From: Otatea glauca
Taxonomy: Eukaryota; Streptophyta; Magnoliopsida; Poales; Poaceae
NCBI GenBank assembly: GCA_036346275.1
Contig: CM070723.1
Coordinates: forward strand, 48,438,743-48,502,742
Length of the DNA: 64,000 bases
Reading direction: 5' to 3'
Shown: positions 34,194 through 46,745 of the stretch, in pieces
Layout: each line of letters opens with the position of its first letter
Position numbering within the stretch: the first letter of the stretch is position 1
Position numbers and translations under genes: made by a program
Notes under the pieces: generated by a model
Told to the model about the DNA's origin: nothing
Databases searched by the model: none
The model's input: the letters and a program-made list of their open reading frames with translations, nothing else

Positions 34194-34764
34194 ATGCCGA
34201 GGCGTGCAAGTGCAAAGGGAAAGGGGAAAGCAAAGGAAGAAACAAGTGCATGCCCGCGCAATTTAGCGTACCAAGATCTCTTCCTACCTCGTGGAGCTGT
34301 AGCACCCATGTGTATGTGCGGAGATCTTTGCAGGCTTGTCCGCTCTTGGGAAATTTCAACTTGGAAGGGGAAGTATTGGAAGTGCCGCAACTACGCCTTC
34401 GATCCGCCGGAGAAGAGCCTGAAGGATCGCTGCATGGTAACAATCGTACGGGTTACATAACATTTGTGAATGAAACTTTGCTAATTTACGTTTCATGCAG
34501 TCATCTCCGCCACTGTGTGAATTTGAGCAGTGGTTTGATACGGAGATCAACCCCGAGGACCAATGGCTTCTTGACCAAGCCAACCGGCAGGACGAGTTCA
34601 CGCGACGGCTTCAAGAACAACGCGATGTCGCACGCGAGGAGGTATGTAGGAAGGAAGCGGAGGAGAAGGAGGCCGAGAGAGAGAGGAAACGAGAGAGGGC
34701 GCGGCGTGCGGAGAAGCCCAGCGAGGCATGGGCGAATGGGAAGTGGCCTCGAAGCACTCAGTAG
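34194..34764 (+). CDS. GRF-type zinc-finger protein, two exons
   Basis: Exon 1 is 34194-34436 and exon 2 is 34501-34764, joined at phase 0 across a 64-bp intron (ATG|gtaaca ... atgcag|TCA). The product has 168 residues. A Lys-rich N-terminus (SAKGKGKAKEE) precedes a GRF zinc finger with ligands Cys40, Cys42, Cys64 and Cys87: MCMCG, then WKGKYWKCRN, then after the splice LCEFEQWFD. The intron thus falls between the third and fourth zinc ligands. Residues about 105-155 form a charged coiled coil (EFTRRLQEQRDVAREEV, EAERERKRERARRAEK). GRF fingers bind single-stranded nucleic acid and occur in APE2, TOP3A and NEIL3, and stand-alone GRF-coiled-coil proteins are common in grass transposons. A TTTATAA promoter word is near 34120 and AATAAA follows the stop at 34825. 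Confidence 0.75.
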
Positions 34765-35795
34765 ACGTCTGGTGTTATCTTTGGTTTTTCTTGTTCGTGG
34801 TACTCCTTTCAGTTTTAAGCCGTAATAAAGAGTGCGGCCTACCATTCAAGTGTATGCTCACTGTCCTCAACTAGCCTTAGAGAGGGAACCGATTCTATTT
34901 CCGGAGGGCTCCGATATGTCCTACTGCTCCAGTTGTCCCAAATGATGTTATTTTTGTCCATCAAGATAGGTTATAGCATTTTAAGTTCATCAGATTTGGT
35001 TTCATCGAGTTTGACCCTCGTTTGCGAAAGATACGGTCATTTTGATGTTTTACCGATTGCATGTTCGGACAACAATAAAATAGTGCAGCCTAAAGTGACA
35101 TCTAAATATTTTTACATAATTGTAACCTATGCAAGCCCAAGAATGCAACAAAACTAGTTCTGTCAAATTTTGAAGGCCTTTAGACATTATTCTAACTACC
35201 TGAAACATGAATACTATAAAGGGTTTAAATTAGCCAACTTTGATTCAAAATGCAATCATATTTATATATTTTTGCAGAAATGTAGTGCATAAAGTTGTAC
35301 TAAATTATTCTATTTTATTTCATGATTTATGGATCAATACACAAAGTAATTCATTCACAATCCATAATTACAGCGTAGCATTCGAACTCAAATAAAATTA
35401 TTTTTCCGCAAACAACACATTGATTTTTATTTTAGAATCAAACTCCTCATTCCAAAACTTAAATTTAGAAAAAAAGTTTCATTTCATTTGAACACTCCTA
35501 TCAAAAGTTATGGGATTCATATTTAAAAGGCATAAAATAATTACAAAAAAATACTAAATAAAAAAATAGCAGTGGCCCCGCCGTCGCCCGTGCACCGGGC
35601 GATCACCCGTGCATAGGGCGATAGGTGCGCGCCGCCGTCGTTTCGCCGTCGACTGCCGTTAAACCGGGCACTAATCGCCCGTACATGGGGCGATCGCCCT
35701 ATGTACGGGCGACGGGAGCCCAAAACTACAATTTTTCACCCCGGATGCCTAGTTTTGAAAAAAAGAATAAAAATAAATATTAAAGAAAAAAAATT

Positions 35796-36895
35796 AGTGG
35801 TTTTACAGTTATTTCTCTCTCTCTCTAGCAACAAAATTAAAGCTGGTGTGAAGTATGTCCAATGCACAAATTGCAACCGCTGACCGTATGTATGGTTCGT
35901 TCAAGATTATACCACATACGGGTATTTGCAAAAACTTCAAACCACATACGGGCGCGGTGTAATATACTGTGCCAAATTTTGGATGTGTGGACCGTGGACA
36001 AAGTTTAGTGGGTAATTTTTATTTAAGTTGACATATTTGGAGTGGAGTTTACATTATCACTTAGAAATTTGTAAAATTATTGTCATTCAAATTATTTTCA
36101 AGTTAAATTTCGAAGAAACAAAGGGAGAGTTAAGTTTTGGGATAGCAATGGCACCAAGTGTGCGCTAGAGTAAAGCCACAAATTACCAATAACCAAACAG
36201 GTTCGAAGTACTCATCCTGCTTGGTAGTTTCCATCGTCCGTCCAGTTGTGTTGAGCCCTGGGATTTGACGATTTCTATGAGGGCAAGCTAGGCATTTTGC
36301 TTCATTCAAGTTAGTCAAGTTAATCATATTTGAAAAGAGAGAGAGAGAGAGATAAAGTTAGCCTTTATAGTGTGATTATTGGAGCAAATCGGACTACTAA
36401 AGATGGGCATGCTCTTAAAAAGTTAAACTAAATTAAATTAGGTTCTTAACATGACAAGAAAAAAAATTCCTGGTTGATGGAGCTACTATCATCATCAGAT
36501 TAGTTTAAACTTGAACCGGCTACCATTCCCATCTTCATCGCCTTAACATGCACACCAGTACACCACACATTGATGCTCCTCTTGCGCATTATTTTCTTAA
36601 AAATATGTTTCTGTTTGCAAAATGCTATTTTTTTTCTCTAGAATTGCAAAATGCTAATACTAACCGGCCATTAGTTCTTAAGGATAACGAAGGAAGAACC
36701 ATATACTGTACTTATATAGCAAAATCAAAGTTTGGCCTGTGCAGAAAACAAAATGATTCATGGGAGATGCTTCTGTGTATTACTATTTAAATGTTGTATA
36801 AATATTAAAATATGAATAAAGAACGGATGATGGTTGGTTACTCGTTCGTTTGTTTTAAGATTTGTGTAACTTGTTTTGGGAGTGTGATTTTCTCT
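35796..36895. other. Intergenic sequence, no gene seen
   Basis: Contains CT/GA dinucleotide runs (35812-35826, 36338-36353) and a repeated CCACATACGGG (35912, 35942). No supported gene. Confidence 0.4.
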
Positions 36896-37452
36896 GCTCT
36901 ATCTAGAGATGGCTAAACGGGTCGGCCCGAGGCACGGTACTATTGGTCCGGCCCGAGTACGGCACGGTCCAGCCGTAAACGGGCCGTACCGGCACGGCCC
37001 ACTAGCCCGTGTCGTGCTTAGGCCGGCACAACGGCACGACACGGCCAGTTTACGGATGGGCTCGGCAAGGCCGTCACGGTTAGGGCACGGCACGGCTCGT
37101 TTAGCCCGTTTAATTTGAAAATTAACCGTTTTATAGCCGTTGGAGGCTTAAAAAATTTGAAAAAATTAATTCCGAATTTTTTTTTCTATAAATAGGTGGA
37201 TGTCCCCCCATTTCCACACCAGTAATCTTACATTCTCTTCTATTCATCCTCTTGTGGAAATTCTTTTGCTCTTAGTGGTAATTTGGCAAGATTCAAAATA
37301 GTTTTGCCAAAAATCCAAAAATCTGAAATTCGTGTTCCGGCTTCTGTCAAGAAATCAAGGTGATAATTGTGATTTATTTTTTCATTTTGTTAGTATTTTA
37401 AATCATATTTTCGTATTAATAGCGTAATTATTTCTTGTAGTTTGCTTTATAG

Positions 37453-38787
37453 AGCACGGGGATTTTCCGTCGTTCCCAGCTTCTGATTTCGAGATTTCAC
37501 CCGATGAGCTTCTTGCATTATATGAAGCGCAAGAAGCTGTAGGAGCTGTGCCATCTTCAGGCTCTACAAGTGCTACTGCGTCGGAAAGCACCGGGGCGAA
37601 AAGAACAAGATGCAGTACATCGGGAGTCTGGGAAGATTTCGAGCAGATTTTTGAGACATCAGACGACGTCCAGAGAAGGTATGTTGTTTGTAAATATTGT
37701 AAGCATAAATTAACTGCGAAATCTTCAGGTGGAACAGGACACTTGAAGAGGCATGCTAAGAGCTGTAGAAAAAAAAGCGAGGATGGCTTTGAGACAGACA
37801 CAGCTGCAGTACAACCCCAACTGTACGGCACATCACTGGGACTACAATCCTGAGGTAGCTCATGAATCTCTTTGTCGTTTAATCGCTTCTCAAGATCTTC
37901 CTTTAAACTTTGGTGAGTCATCTACGTTTGAAAGCTATATTAGGACCGCTCATTATCCTAGGTTTTCTGCAGTTTCTAGACAGACAACAACTAGAGATTT
38001 GATTAAATATTATAATAATTGTCGCAATAACCTAAAAACAAATTTTAGTACATGTACTTTTTCTGTGTCTTTGACATCTGATATATAGAGTGGTAGAGCT
38101 CAAGATGATTACCTTAGTGTATTTGCTCATTATGTAAACGATGATTGGCAACTAGAAAAGAGAATTATAGGATTCAAATTAATTGATGTAGCACACACTG
38201 GTGAAAATATTGCTGATTGTATTGAAAAGTTGTGAAAGATTTTGGTCTTAGTGATAAGATTTTTGTAATAACATTAGATAATGCTTTTGCAAATACTCCT
38301 GCCATGTACATTCTTACTCTACTTTTCAATTCCTATGCTGAATCTTTCTTATTACATCAACGTTGTGCTTGCCATATTATTAATCTTATAGTTAAATTTG
38401 ATTTTAATAGGTTAGATCAGTATCTTGAACCTTTTCCCACTACAATATCTTACTTAAATTATTCTAAACAACGAGTAGCAGCATTTAAGACTTATTGTAT
38501 TGTAATGAATGTGCGTTCGCGTAAGTTTGGTTTGGATATGCCTGTTAGATGGAACTCTACTTACTTGATGCTTAAGAATCACATACCATATGAGAGCATA
38601 TTTTTTGTTTTTATTAACATGCACTGTCATACATAGGATGGTCAACCGCTACTCACATAGCAACATTGGTATATTGCTAAATACTTGTTGTCATTTTAAG
38701 AACTTTTTTTGAATCTACTATTGCTTTATTTGGAGTTTATTACGCAACCTCTCTTTTAATTATGCATCATATTTTAGAAATTGCTAC
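37453..38787 (+). pseudogene. hAT transposase, N-terminal and catalytic part, broken
   Basis: An exon starts after TTTGCTTTATAG at 37452 (frame EHGDFPSFPASDFE). A BED zinc finger follows: WEDFEQIF, CKYCKHKL, then GHLKRHAKSC supplies the two Cys and His/His/Cys ligands. The RNase-H-like core shows TTTRDLIKYY, then TSDI, VIT-LDNAFANTP, and GLDMPVRWNSTYLML. Lesions visible directly: a frameshift in the A-run at about 37770, a TAG at 38086-38088 where hAT proteins have Trp (DIWSGR), a second frameshift near 38230, and further stops after 38636. At 38787 the frame is cut by the Tekay element. It would have bound the hAT ends and cut DNA in the nucleus; it is now inactive. Confidence 0.9.
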
Positions 38788-41700
38788 TGTCGGGGCCCGA
38801 ATTTGCAAATCTGGACCCTCTGTGTATACCGCACTAGTCCAGGATCACGCTAGTGCACAGAGGCTCAACATAGATGCTATCATAGTCATACACAGCGGAA
38901 TATAGCATAACTTTAATAATTAATAGTAACTGTTGTCTTACATGATTATTGCCACACAGGGCTTATAAAAGAAATAGCAAATAAGCAAAGAGCGGAAAAA
39001 TAAATAAGCGTATGACTCCCAGTTCACCGCAGGCAACTGACGAGGCTCGGACCCTAAGCATTCGCATCCATATAATCCTCCTCCACGAAAGGCGTAGATT
39101 CTTCCTCTTCTGAAGTTGTTGTTGTTGGGGTGAGTACATAAAGCACTCAACAAGTTGTGCACAGCAATGCAAGTCTAATATTCTATATGCTTGGCTTAAT
39201 CCAAGGGAATGGCTAATAAGGATATTTTGCAATAAAGCGGCATTTAACAAGAATACAGTAAATAGATTGAAAAGCAGTAAAACAAATAACAGTAATTAAT
39301 AGATTCAGCATTTCTGAAGTAAACCAAGTTTTCAATCCTAAATCAATTTCCACCTCCCATGGCACCCTGCCATCCCAACAAGTTTTTGTTTAACAAAAGT
39401 CTAACCCTTAACTGTAATTCCCGAGCATTTCCCAATACCGTGAGCACGACTATTCGAATAGATTGTACTCTCTGCAGAGGTTATGCACTTTACCCACACG
39501 ATACAACCAAACACCATCAAGGCGAGTGATCGTAACAAAGCCTTTACAATGCTACACCTAGACCCAGTACTGTTCGCTAAGGTTTCAACACTGAAGGGTT
39601 AAACCACCACAACAGAGCCCCCCTCTTGCGCCATATGAGTTAAGCCGTAAACCCGGGACTCACTATTCATCATGACAGCACCGAAATCTAGGCTTCACAA
39701 ATTATTCAGCTAGGCTGTCCCATTCCAGACATGTGGTTGCAAGAAAGACTCAGGTCAAAGGCTTGCAAGGTTAAGTCCTTAAAGTGATTAAGGCAAGACT
39801 TCTACATACCCCTGCCAATCCCGGCCCACCTTGGCACATGCCCCTTGCCACTTGCCCTAATCTAAAACATTACCACCCCAGTTGATTACCAAGCACCACG
39901 TGCCACCAACATTTCAATCTAGTTGTGTGACCTCCTCGCCACAACAACTAGATAGCACTGTGTGACAACACATGACACAAATTCTTAAACATTGTTCCAT
40001 ATTCCATTAGTCAAGATTAAGTAACAACATTCGGACACATGTGATGACGTGGCATGGCTAAGCAATCTACGACGGTCTAACTAGTCCCATGTTGATTATT
40101 AATATTAACCAACTATAATTCCACATCCCAGGGTGACAATTAGATCATGGCATAAAATTGACAAGGTGTGATTTAATTCAATTAGGCATATCATCTAATT
40201 CCCAGATTAATTGAAATCATTTATACACATAAAGTATCATGCATAATTTAAAAGACAAAATAGCAATTTGGTGAAATTGGGTGCAACATGATCAAAGCAC
40301 AACATGCCTTGGAGTAGGTGCTGGTCTTGCTCTGATCTTGGGTCTTGAAGCGATGAATCTTCCTTCGGATCACCGAGCAGTTCAACGTCTACGCGAAACG
40401 ATGCCAAAATAGCAAATAAACACCAAAACAGAGAGCAACCAAAATCCAAAAATAAAATAAAATTCACCAATAAATAGATCTTGATTTTACAATTTTTTTT
40501 ATAAATTTGAATCACTCAAATCCGAGTTAAAATGCAAAAGATATAGCCTTTTGAAGTTTGAATAAATACTGAAATACAGAAAATAGAATTTTCGATTTTC
40601 CCGAAATATTTTTCTATTGAAAAAGATTTTATTGCGCAACGTTGATATTAGCCCTGGCCCGAGCCAATCAGGCACTGACACGTCAACTGGCGCACAGACC
40701 CGGTCCACGGAACCGCCTCTGGTCCACCGTGGACGCGGCTCACGGCGCCCGCGCCCGCGCCGCCACGCGGCGACGCCGGACTAGCTGACGCGCGCGCGCC
40801 GATGCTCGACACGCGGCGTGCACCCGGCGACGATCCGACGGCTACTGCTCTAACGCACACGCGGCGCGATCTCAACCGAACAGACCTGATCCAACGGTCC
40901 ACGCTTAACCGAGCTGTTCACTGTAGACGAAGCAACGCAGCACGATCTGAGACGTCCACGGAAGATCCAACGGCTGTCCGAGCCCGAGGCGAAGATGGCA
41001 AAGACGGCGGGCGATCGCACCGAGCGGAGGAAGAAGACCACTCGAACGACGTTTCGGCGCGACTCCGGCGAGAAGAAGTAGCAGCTTCGGTGCGGCTCGA
41101 CGCGACGAGTCTGAATCTGGAACCGGTGCTGCGAACGGCGGCGGAAAAGGCGAGAAAGCTAGCGGCGGTGCTTGCGCAACTACGAGGAGCTCCCGAGCGA
41201 CGACGGCTGCGAAACAAGCGAAGAGGCTAGTGCTACTGGCTGCGCAAGGGGACGAGGAACATCGGAGTCCGGGCTGCGGCTTTTATAGCCTCGGCATGCG
41301 CGCAAAGAAGAAAACCCTAAGCAATCCGCGGCGGAGACGGCGTGAGGCGGTGAACTCGGAAACCGAATCAGAGACGACGACCGACGACCGTTCGATCCAA
41401 GATTAACGGCCACGATTGATTCCCGGGCGATACAATCCGATCCGCCCTTTCCAAAATCAACGGATGCGATCAAATCTTTCCAAAACAACGCGGAGCAATC
41501 CCGACCGCTTGATCTCGATCCAACGGCTCACGCGCTAGGGTTTCGCCGAGGAAAGAGGACCGCACGATCCGATCCAACGGTCCGCACGCGCGGCGGTGGC
41601 GAAGCGAGTTGGCGGGCCGCGACAATATTGGGCAGCACGCAAGACGATCTTGGGCTTCGCCCAAGATCGTTCACCGATTTTTCAAAAGCTTTTTGATTTA

Positions 41701-41976
41701 AAATAATTCCCGAAATTAGATTAATTCATTTAAGGTAATTAAAATATCAGGAAAAATCCAAGAAAATTCTCATAAATACTTTGAGACATTTTGAGTTCAA
41801 ATAAATTTTTTTTGGCTAAACTTCATATTAGTTTTATCTATATATAATTATTTTTCACCAAAGGTTCAATATACTTAATTAAAATAAATTCAATTAAATT
41901 CCAGAAAATCCAATAACTTCAGAAAATCACCAAAATGCACATAAGTGAAACTATAGGCCAAATTTGGGATGTTACA
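38788..41976 (-). repeat. 3' LTR of the complete Tekay-type element
   Basis: Plus-strand edges TGTCGGGGCCCG and GGGATGTTACA are the TG...CA termini in reverse. It is 3189 bp long, with the TATA box at 41281-41287 (minus). The purine-rich complement of AACCTCCC at 41977-41984 is the polypurine tract. The LTR shares its ends and order with 1185-4370. Confidence 0.95.
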
Positions 41977-42010
41977 AACCTCCCATATGAATCTCGACCA
42001 GAGATTGGGG

Positions 42011-44826
42011 CTAACTAAGGAATAGGTTTGGAAATTCTGACTTCAGGTCCTCTTCACGCTCCCAGGTTGCCTCATTCTCAGAATGGTTGCTCCACTGAAC
42101 TCTGTAAAAACGAACTGACTTATTCCTGGTTCTGCGGTCCATGACATCCAAAATTTTCATTGGCTGCTCCTTGTAGGTCAAATCCTTCTGCAACTCAATC
42201 TCTTCCAAAGGTGTCTGCTCCGCTGGCACCCGAAGACAGTTCTTGAGCTGAGACACATGGAACACATCATACACGCCTGCTAGTGACTGCGGCAATTCCA
42301 ACTGATAAGCAACTTCCCCTCGACGGCTCAAAATTTTGAACGGTCCAACATATCTTGGGGCAAGCTTTCCTTTAGCGTGAAACCTTTTAACTCCTTTCAG
42401 AGGGGTAACTCTAAGATACACAAAATCGTCTGGCTCGAAACTCAAGTCACGGCGTCGATTATCAGTGTAACTCTTTTGTCTTGACCGCGCGATTTTCAAC
42501 CTCTCTCTTATCATGGCAACTTGCTCTTCAGCTTCCTTGAGAACATTAGGGCCAAATATCATACGCTCTCCCGTCTCATTCCAATTCAGCGGGGTACAAC
42601 AGGCACGACCATATAAAGCTTCAAATGGCGACATCTGCAAGCTAGCACGGTAATTGTTGTTATATTTGAACTCGCATCTGATAAACATTTGTCCCATGAA
42701 GTAGTGTAGGCTAAAGCGCAAGCCCTCAACATATCTTCCAAAATCGATTTACTCTTTCTGTCGACCATCGGCCTGTGGGTGATATCTTTGTCTTGAAGTT
42801 CAATCGCGTCCGATAGCCGTGCAATTTATCCCAAAATCTCGAGGTGAACTGAGTACCTGCATGCGACACTATTTTCCTAGGCACACCATGCAAACACACA
42901 ATTACGCCATGTATAATTCTCGCTAACCGGTCCCCGAGTAAGTTGTCTTAACCGAAATGAAGTGAGCAACTTTGGTCAATCGATCCACAATGACCCATAT
43001 AGAATCATACCCACTTTGAGTTCTTGGCAACCCAGTGATGAAATCCATACCGATTTCTTCCCATTTCCATTCTGGAACCCTTAACGGTTGTAGTAATCCT
43101 GCTGGTCTCTGGTGTATTGCCTTAACTCTCTGGCATATATCACACAACGCAACATGCTCAGCGACTTCACGCTTCATATTCGGCCACCAAAACCTCTCCT
43201 TTAAGTCCTGGTACATCTTGGCGCTTCCTGGATGGATTGAATACTTGGAATCGTGAGCCTCTTCCAAAATCAACTGCTTAAGTTCTGGTCTGTGTGGCAC
43301 ACAGATTTGACCCTTGAACCACATGGTACCCTGGTCATCCATAGTAAAATCTGCTGCTAATCCTTCATCCTTTTTAGCTTTGATTTGGTTGATTTTCTCA
43401 TCATCCTTTTGCCCTTCCCGAATTTGATCCTCAAGCGTCGGCTTTACTTCCAATGCAGCTATGAATCCTTCTGGAATCATTTCCAATTTTAACTTCTGAA
43501 ACTCCTTACATAGCTCCGATTGATCTTCTTGTACCATCATATTTGCAACGTGGCTTTTTCGACTCAAAGTATCAGCCACTACATTAGCCTTTCCCGGATG
43601 GTAGTGGATTCCCATATTATAATCCTTTATCAGTTCCAACCACCTTCTTTGCCTCATGTTAAGATTTGACTGAGTGAAAATATATTTCAAACTCTTGTGG
43701 TCCGTATATATCTCACATCTATTTCCAATGAGATAATGACGCCACAATTTCAAGGCATGCACCACGGCAGCCAATTCCAAGTCATGCGTAGGATAATTTC
43801 CTTCATGCGGTCTTAACTGCCTTGACGCATATGCGACCACTTTACCCTCTTGCATCAATACGCATCCAAGTCCTTGTCTTGATGCATCACAATATATATC
43901 AAAATTGTTCTGGACATCAGGCAATACTAGCACTGGGGCTGTTGTCAAATGCTTCTTTAATTCCTCAAAGCTCTTCTCACACTCTGGCGTCCATACAAAC
44001 TTCTTTTTCTTTTTCAGCAATTGCGTGAGAGGTCTCGCAATTGTTGAGAATCCTTTTATAAACCGTCAGTAGTAACCTGCCATTCTCAGGAAACTACGCA
44101 CCTGAGTAACAGACTTCAGCTGCTCCTAGTGCAGGACTGTCTCCACCTTGCTCGGGTCTATTGCCACTCCTTTCGCAGTCATCACATAACCAAGAAATTC
44201 AACCCTCTCCTTCCAAAAATCACACTTGCTGAACTTAGAGTACAATTGTTGTTCTCGCAACCTTTCTAAAACCAACTCAAATGTTCAGCATGCTCTTCTT
44301 CTGTCTTCGAATAAACCAGGATATCATCTATAAAGACAACAACAAACCTATCCAGATACTCCATGAAAACCTTATTCATCATATTCATGAAATATGCCAG
44401 CGCATTGGTCAATCCGAATGACATCACTGTAAACTCATAATGTCCATATCTCGTCGAGAATGCGGTCTTCGGGACATCTTTCGCTTGAATCTTTAGTTGA
44501 TGATATCACGAGCGAAGGTCTATTTTGGAGAAGACTCTGCTCCCTCAATCGATCAAATAAGTCGTCGATTCTTGGCAATGGGTACTTGTTCTTAATTGTT
44601 ACTTCATTAAGTGCTCAATAATCGATACACATCCTTAAACTTCCATCCTTTTTCCTTACAAACAAATCGGCGCTCCACGACGACGAGCTTGGTCTTACTG
44701 AAGCCTTTCTCCAATGACTCTTCAATCGCTTCTTCATCTCTACTAGTTCATCGGTAGGCATCCGATATGGTCTTTTGCTATCGGTCTTTGTTCGGTGCTA
44801 ACTCAATGACAAACTCGATGTCACGG
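42011..44826 (-). pseudogene. Tekay pol: reverse transcriptase, RNase H, integrase, chromodomain
   Basis: From 44826 downward on minus: a decayed RT with the catalytic motif FIDDILVYSK near 44310-44340; RNase H with YCDASRQGLG, DLELAAVV, YTDHKSL and VADTLSR; then the integrase zinc domain (HPGSAKMYQDL, CDICQRV), core start GMDFITGLP, and an intact-looking C-terminal GPF module and chromodomain (DVMDRRTRNK, VQWSNHSENEATW) ending at 42011. Breaks: several frameshifts and stops in RT between 44030 and 44820; a rearranged stretch at 42722-42922, where the second catalytic Asp of integrase (SDRG in the copy at 1-1149) reads SHAG. The integrase would be dead even if frames were intact. The chromodomain normally guides insertion to heterochromatin. 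Confidence 0.93.
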
Positions 44827-45543
44827 TCAGCGGCATTCGGCAGATCTTCCGAAATACATCCGGTATTCCCTGACCACTAGCACTTCTTCTATGCTGACGG
44901 TTTTTACGCTATTAACCATTAGTTGACCATCACGAACTGTTGTCGCTTGGAATTCTACTTTCTCTCCTCCAGGGCTCTCAATGGATACAACCCTTCGACC
45001 GCAATCCAATACTGTCTTATGCTTGGTCAACCAGTCCATACCAAGGATAACATCTAAAACTTGGGTATCTAACATGATCAGGTTCGCTAGGAACTCTACC
45101 CCATTAATTAGCAGCTTAACTCCCAAGCACCCAAGGCTAGATCTTAACTCAGATCCCGGGGCTTGGACTAACATCATACATTTAAGATTTTTCATAATCA
45201 AACCATTTTCAGATGCAAAAGCCCGAGAGACAAACGAATGCGAAGCTCCCGAATCAAATAAGACTGTTGCAGGTACTGAGTTTACCAAAAACATACCCAG
45301 CACAACGTCTGACGCTTCCTGAGCTCTATCTGCAGTGATGTGGTTGACTCTGCCCTGAATAGTAGCTTGAGGCGTTGCTCCTGCCTGTCTAGTTCCTCGG
45401 TTCGCTCCCGTCATCGGTGCCTTAACAGGCGTCGTTCCAAGGTTGAAACGTACTGGCGTGATACCTCCTTTCTGGGGACATCTATTAGCATAATGCCCCA
45501 GCTCATTGCAACTGTAGCACCTTCTGGCGGCTGACTGCTGCAC
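44827..45543 (-). pseudogene. Tekay gag zinc knuckle and aspartic protease
   Basis: The frame begins with a CCHC knuckle (CYSCNELGHYANRC) for RNA binding, then a spacer and a retroviral-type aspartic protease: the catalytic triad region is VLFDSGASHSFV, and LGMDWLTKHK is the conserved second block. The protease processes Gag-Pol inside the particle. It is in a different frame from the gag segment at 45618-45920, so the polyprotein is broken between them. Confidence 0.9.
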
Positions 45544-45599
45544 TCCTCCTTGAGCATTGTTACCCCAAACCGCGTCGATAACTCGTCACGGTGGTCGCG

Positions 45600-46480
45600 C
45601 GCAGTGTTGTTGGTTTACTAACGACTTGCGGTTGGAACACGCAAACCGCTATGAGTCATCCTCATTCGCAGGTGGTTAGGGCGTCCACCTTGGTTGGTCA
45701 TCAAGCGCTTGCGATTTTCCCCCAGTTCTTTGCGCTTATCCTCCAGGATGAAAGCCTTGTTTACCAATTCTTGAAAATCCAGAAAAGTGTGGGTAATTAG
45801 CCCCACCTGCAGCCCCGAGTTTAGTCCTTTCATGAAGCGGGACTGCTTGGCCTTGTCCGTCGCTACGTCTTCAGGAGCATAGCGAGCTAACTGCGTGAAT
45901 TTGTTCAAGTAATCGGCCACCGGTTGGCCTCCTTGCTTAAGCGCCCGAACTCTTCCTTTTCAGTCCATCATTCCTTCCGTACATGATCTTGGCGGAAGGC
46001 CGTTGCAAACTCTTCCCATGTGATTTCCATGGGTGCCTCATGAGCGACACGATGAGTTCTCCCACCATTCTGCAGTTGTTCCCTCTAGCTAATGGGATGC
46101 ATAAAGAACCTTCTCATGGCCTTCACATTGAGTGATGTACGACTTCCTCTCAATGGTTCTCACCAATCATCCGCTTCTGGGGTTGACATTGCACGAGAAT
46201 GTTGGTGGTCGGGTCCTCATGAAGTCCGACAACTTGGAGTAAGGGACGAGACCCGCCATTGTTGTTCGAGCGGCGGGGTTGTTGATCGACCATATTGGTC
46301 ATCTGTGCATCATAGTCCGCATCAAGCGAGTTTGCGCAATGAGAAAATCTCCCAAGTTACGCATATCCACTTTGGCGGTGCTTGCTGCGGTGGTGCTCCT
46401 TCATTGGGATTGTTGCTCGCGCGGACCACTTCTCAAGCTCCATTGTTGCCGCGAGCGTTCACCATCTGCTTGATTGCTTC
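45600..46480 (-). pseudogene. Tekay gag capsid region, broken
   Basis: YLNKFTQLARYAPEDVATD and FMKGLNSGLQVGLITHTF (45640-45920) are the end of the retrotransposon gag domain. The upstream part is readable in pieces only, with MVNARGNNGA near 46450 as likely Gag start. Frameshifts and stops lie between 45920 and 46450. Confidence 0.8.
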
Positions 46481-46745
46481 TTGGGTTAGGAAAGATAGAT
46501 GTAGCATAGATAAGATGCAAGAATTTCTAAGGAGGGGGAAACAGGTTAAACCCTACTTAAATAATCTTTATTAATACTTGGTATGGTTGCTTACAATGCC
46601 TAAGGGCTTTGCAACGCATACTGCACACTCAACAGACAATTAAGAACCAAACTAAACATGCAACCTTAACGTCTACTAAAAGGTGAAGACTAACTTAAAG
46701 ACGCGACTCAACGCTCGAGTCTCAACACAACTCTAAGACCAACTC

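Larger units (their letters stand above)
32202..35795. mobile_element. Mutator-like TIR element carrying two non-transposase genes
   Basis: The ends are inverted repeats of about 120 bp: from TTTTTTTCTTTAATATTT through CAAAACTAG, CCGGGGTGAAAA, AGTTTTRGGC, to a GCGATCGC palindrome on each side. Between them lie an acidic-protein gene (33110-33889), a two-exon GRF zinc-finger gene (34194-34764), and several copies of GGGGCGATCGCCC (32301, 32400, 34068, 35687). There is no DDE transposase, SWIM finger or Ulp1 protease frame, so it would depend on another element. TIR length and structure fit Mutator-like elements. No clear 9-bp target duplication was found, which weakens the superfamily call. 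Confidence 0.7.

Noticed and set aside
34012..34266. ORF overlapping the start of the GRF gene
   Set aside because: Out of frame with the zinc-ligand exon and crosses a GCGATCGC repeat; the ATG at 34194 gives the spliced GRF protein.
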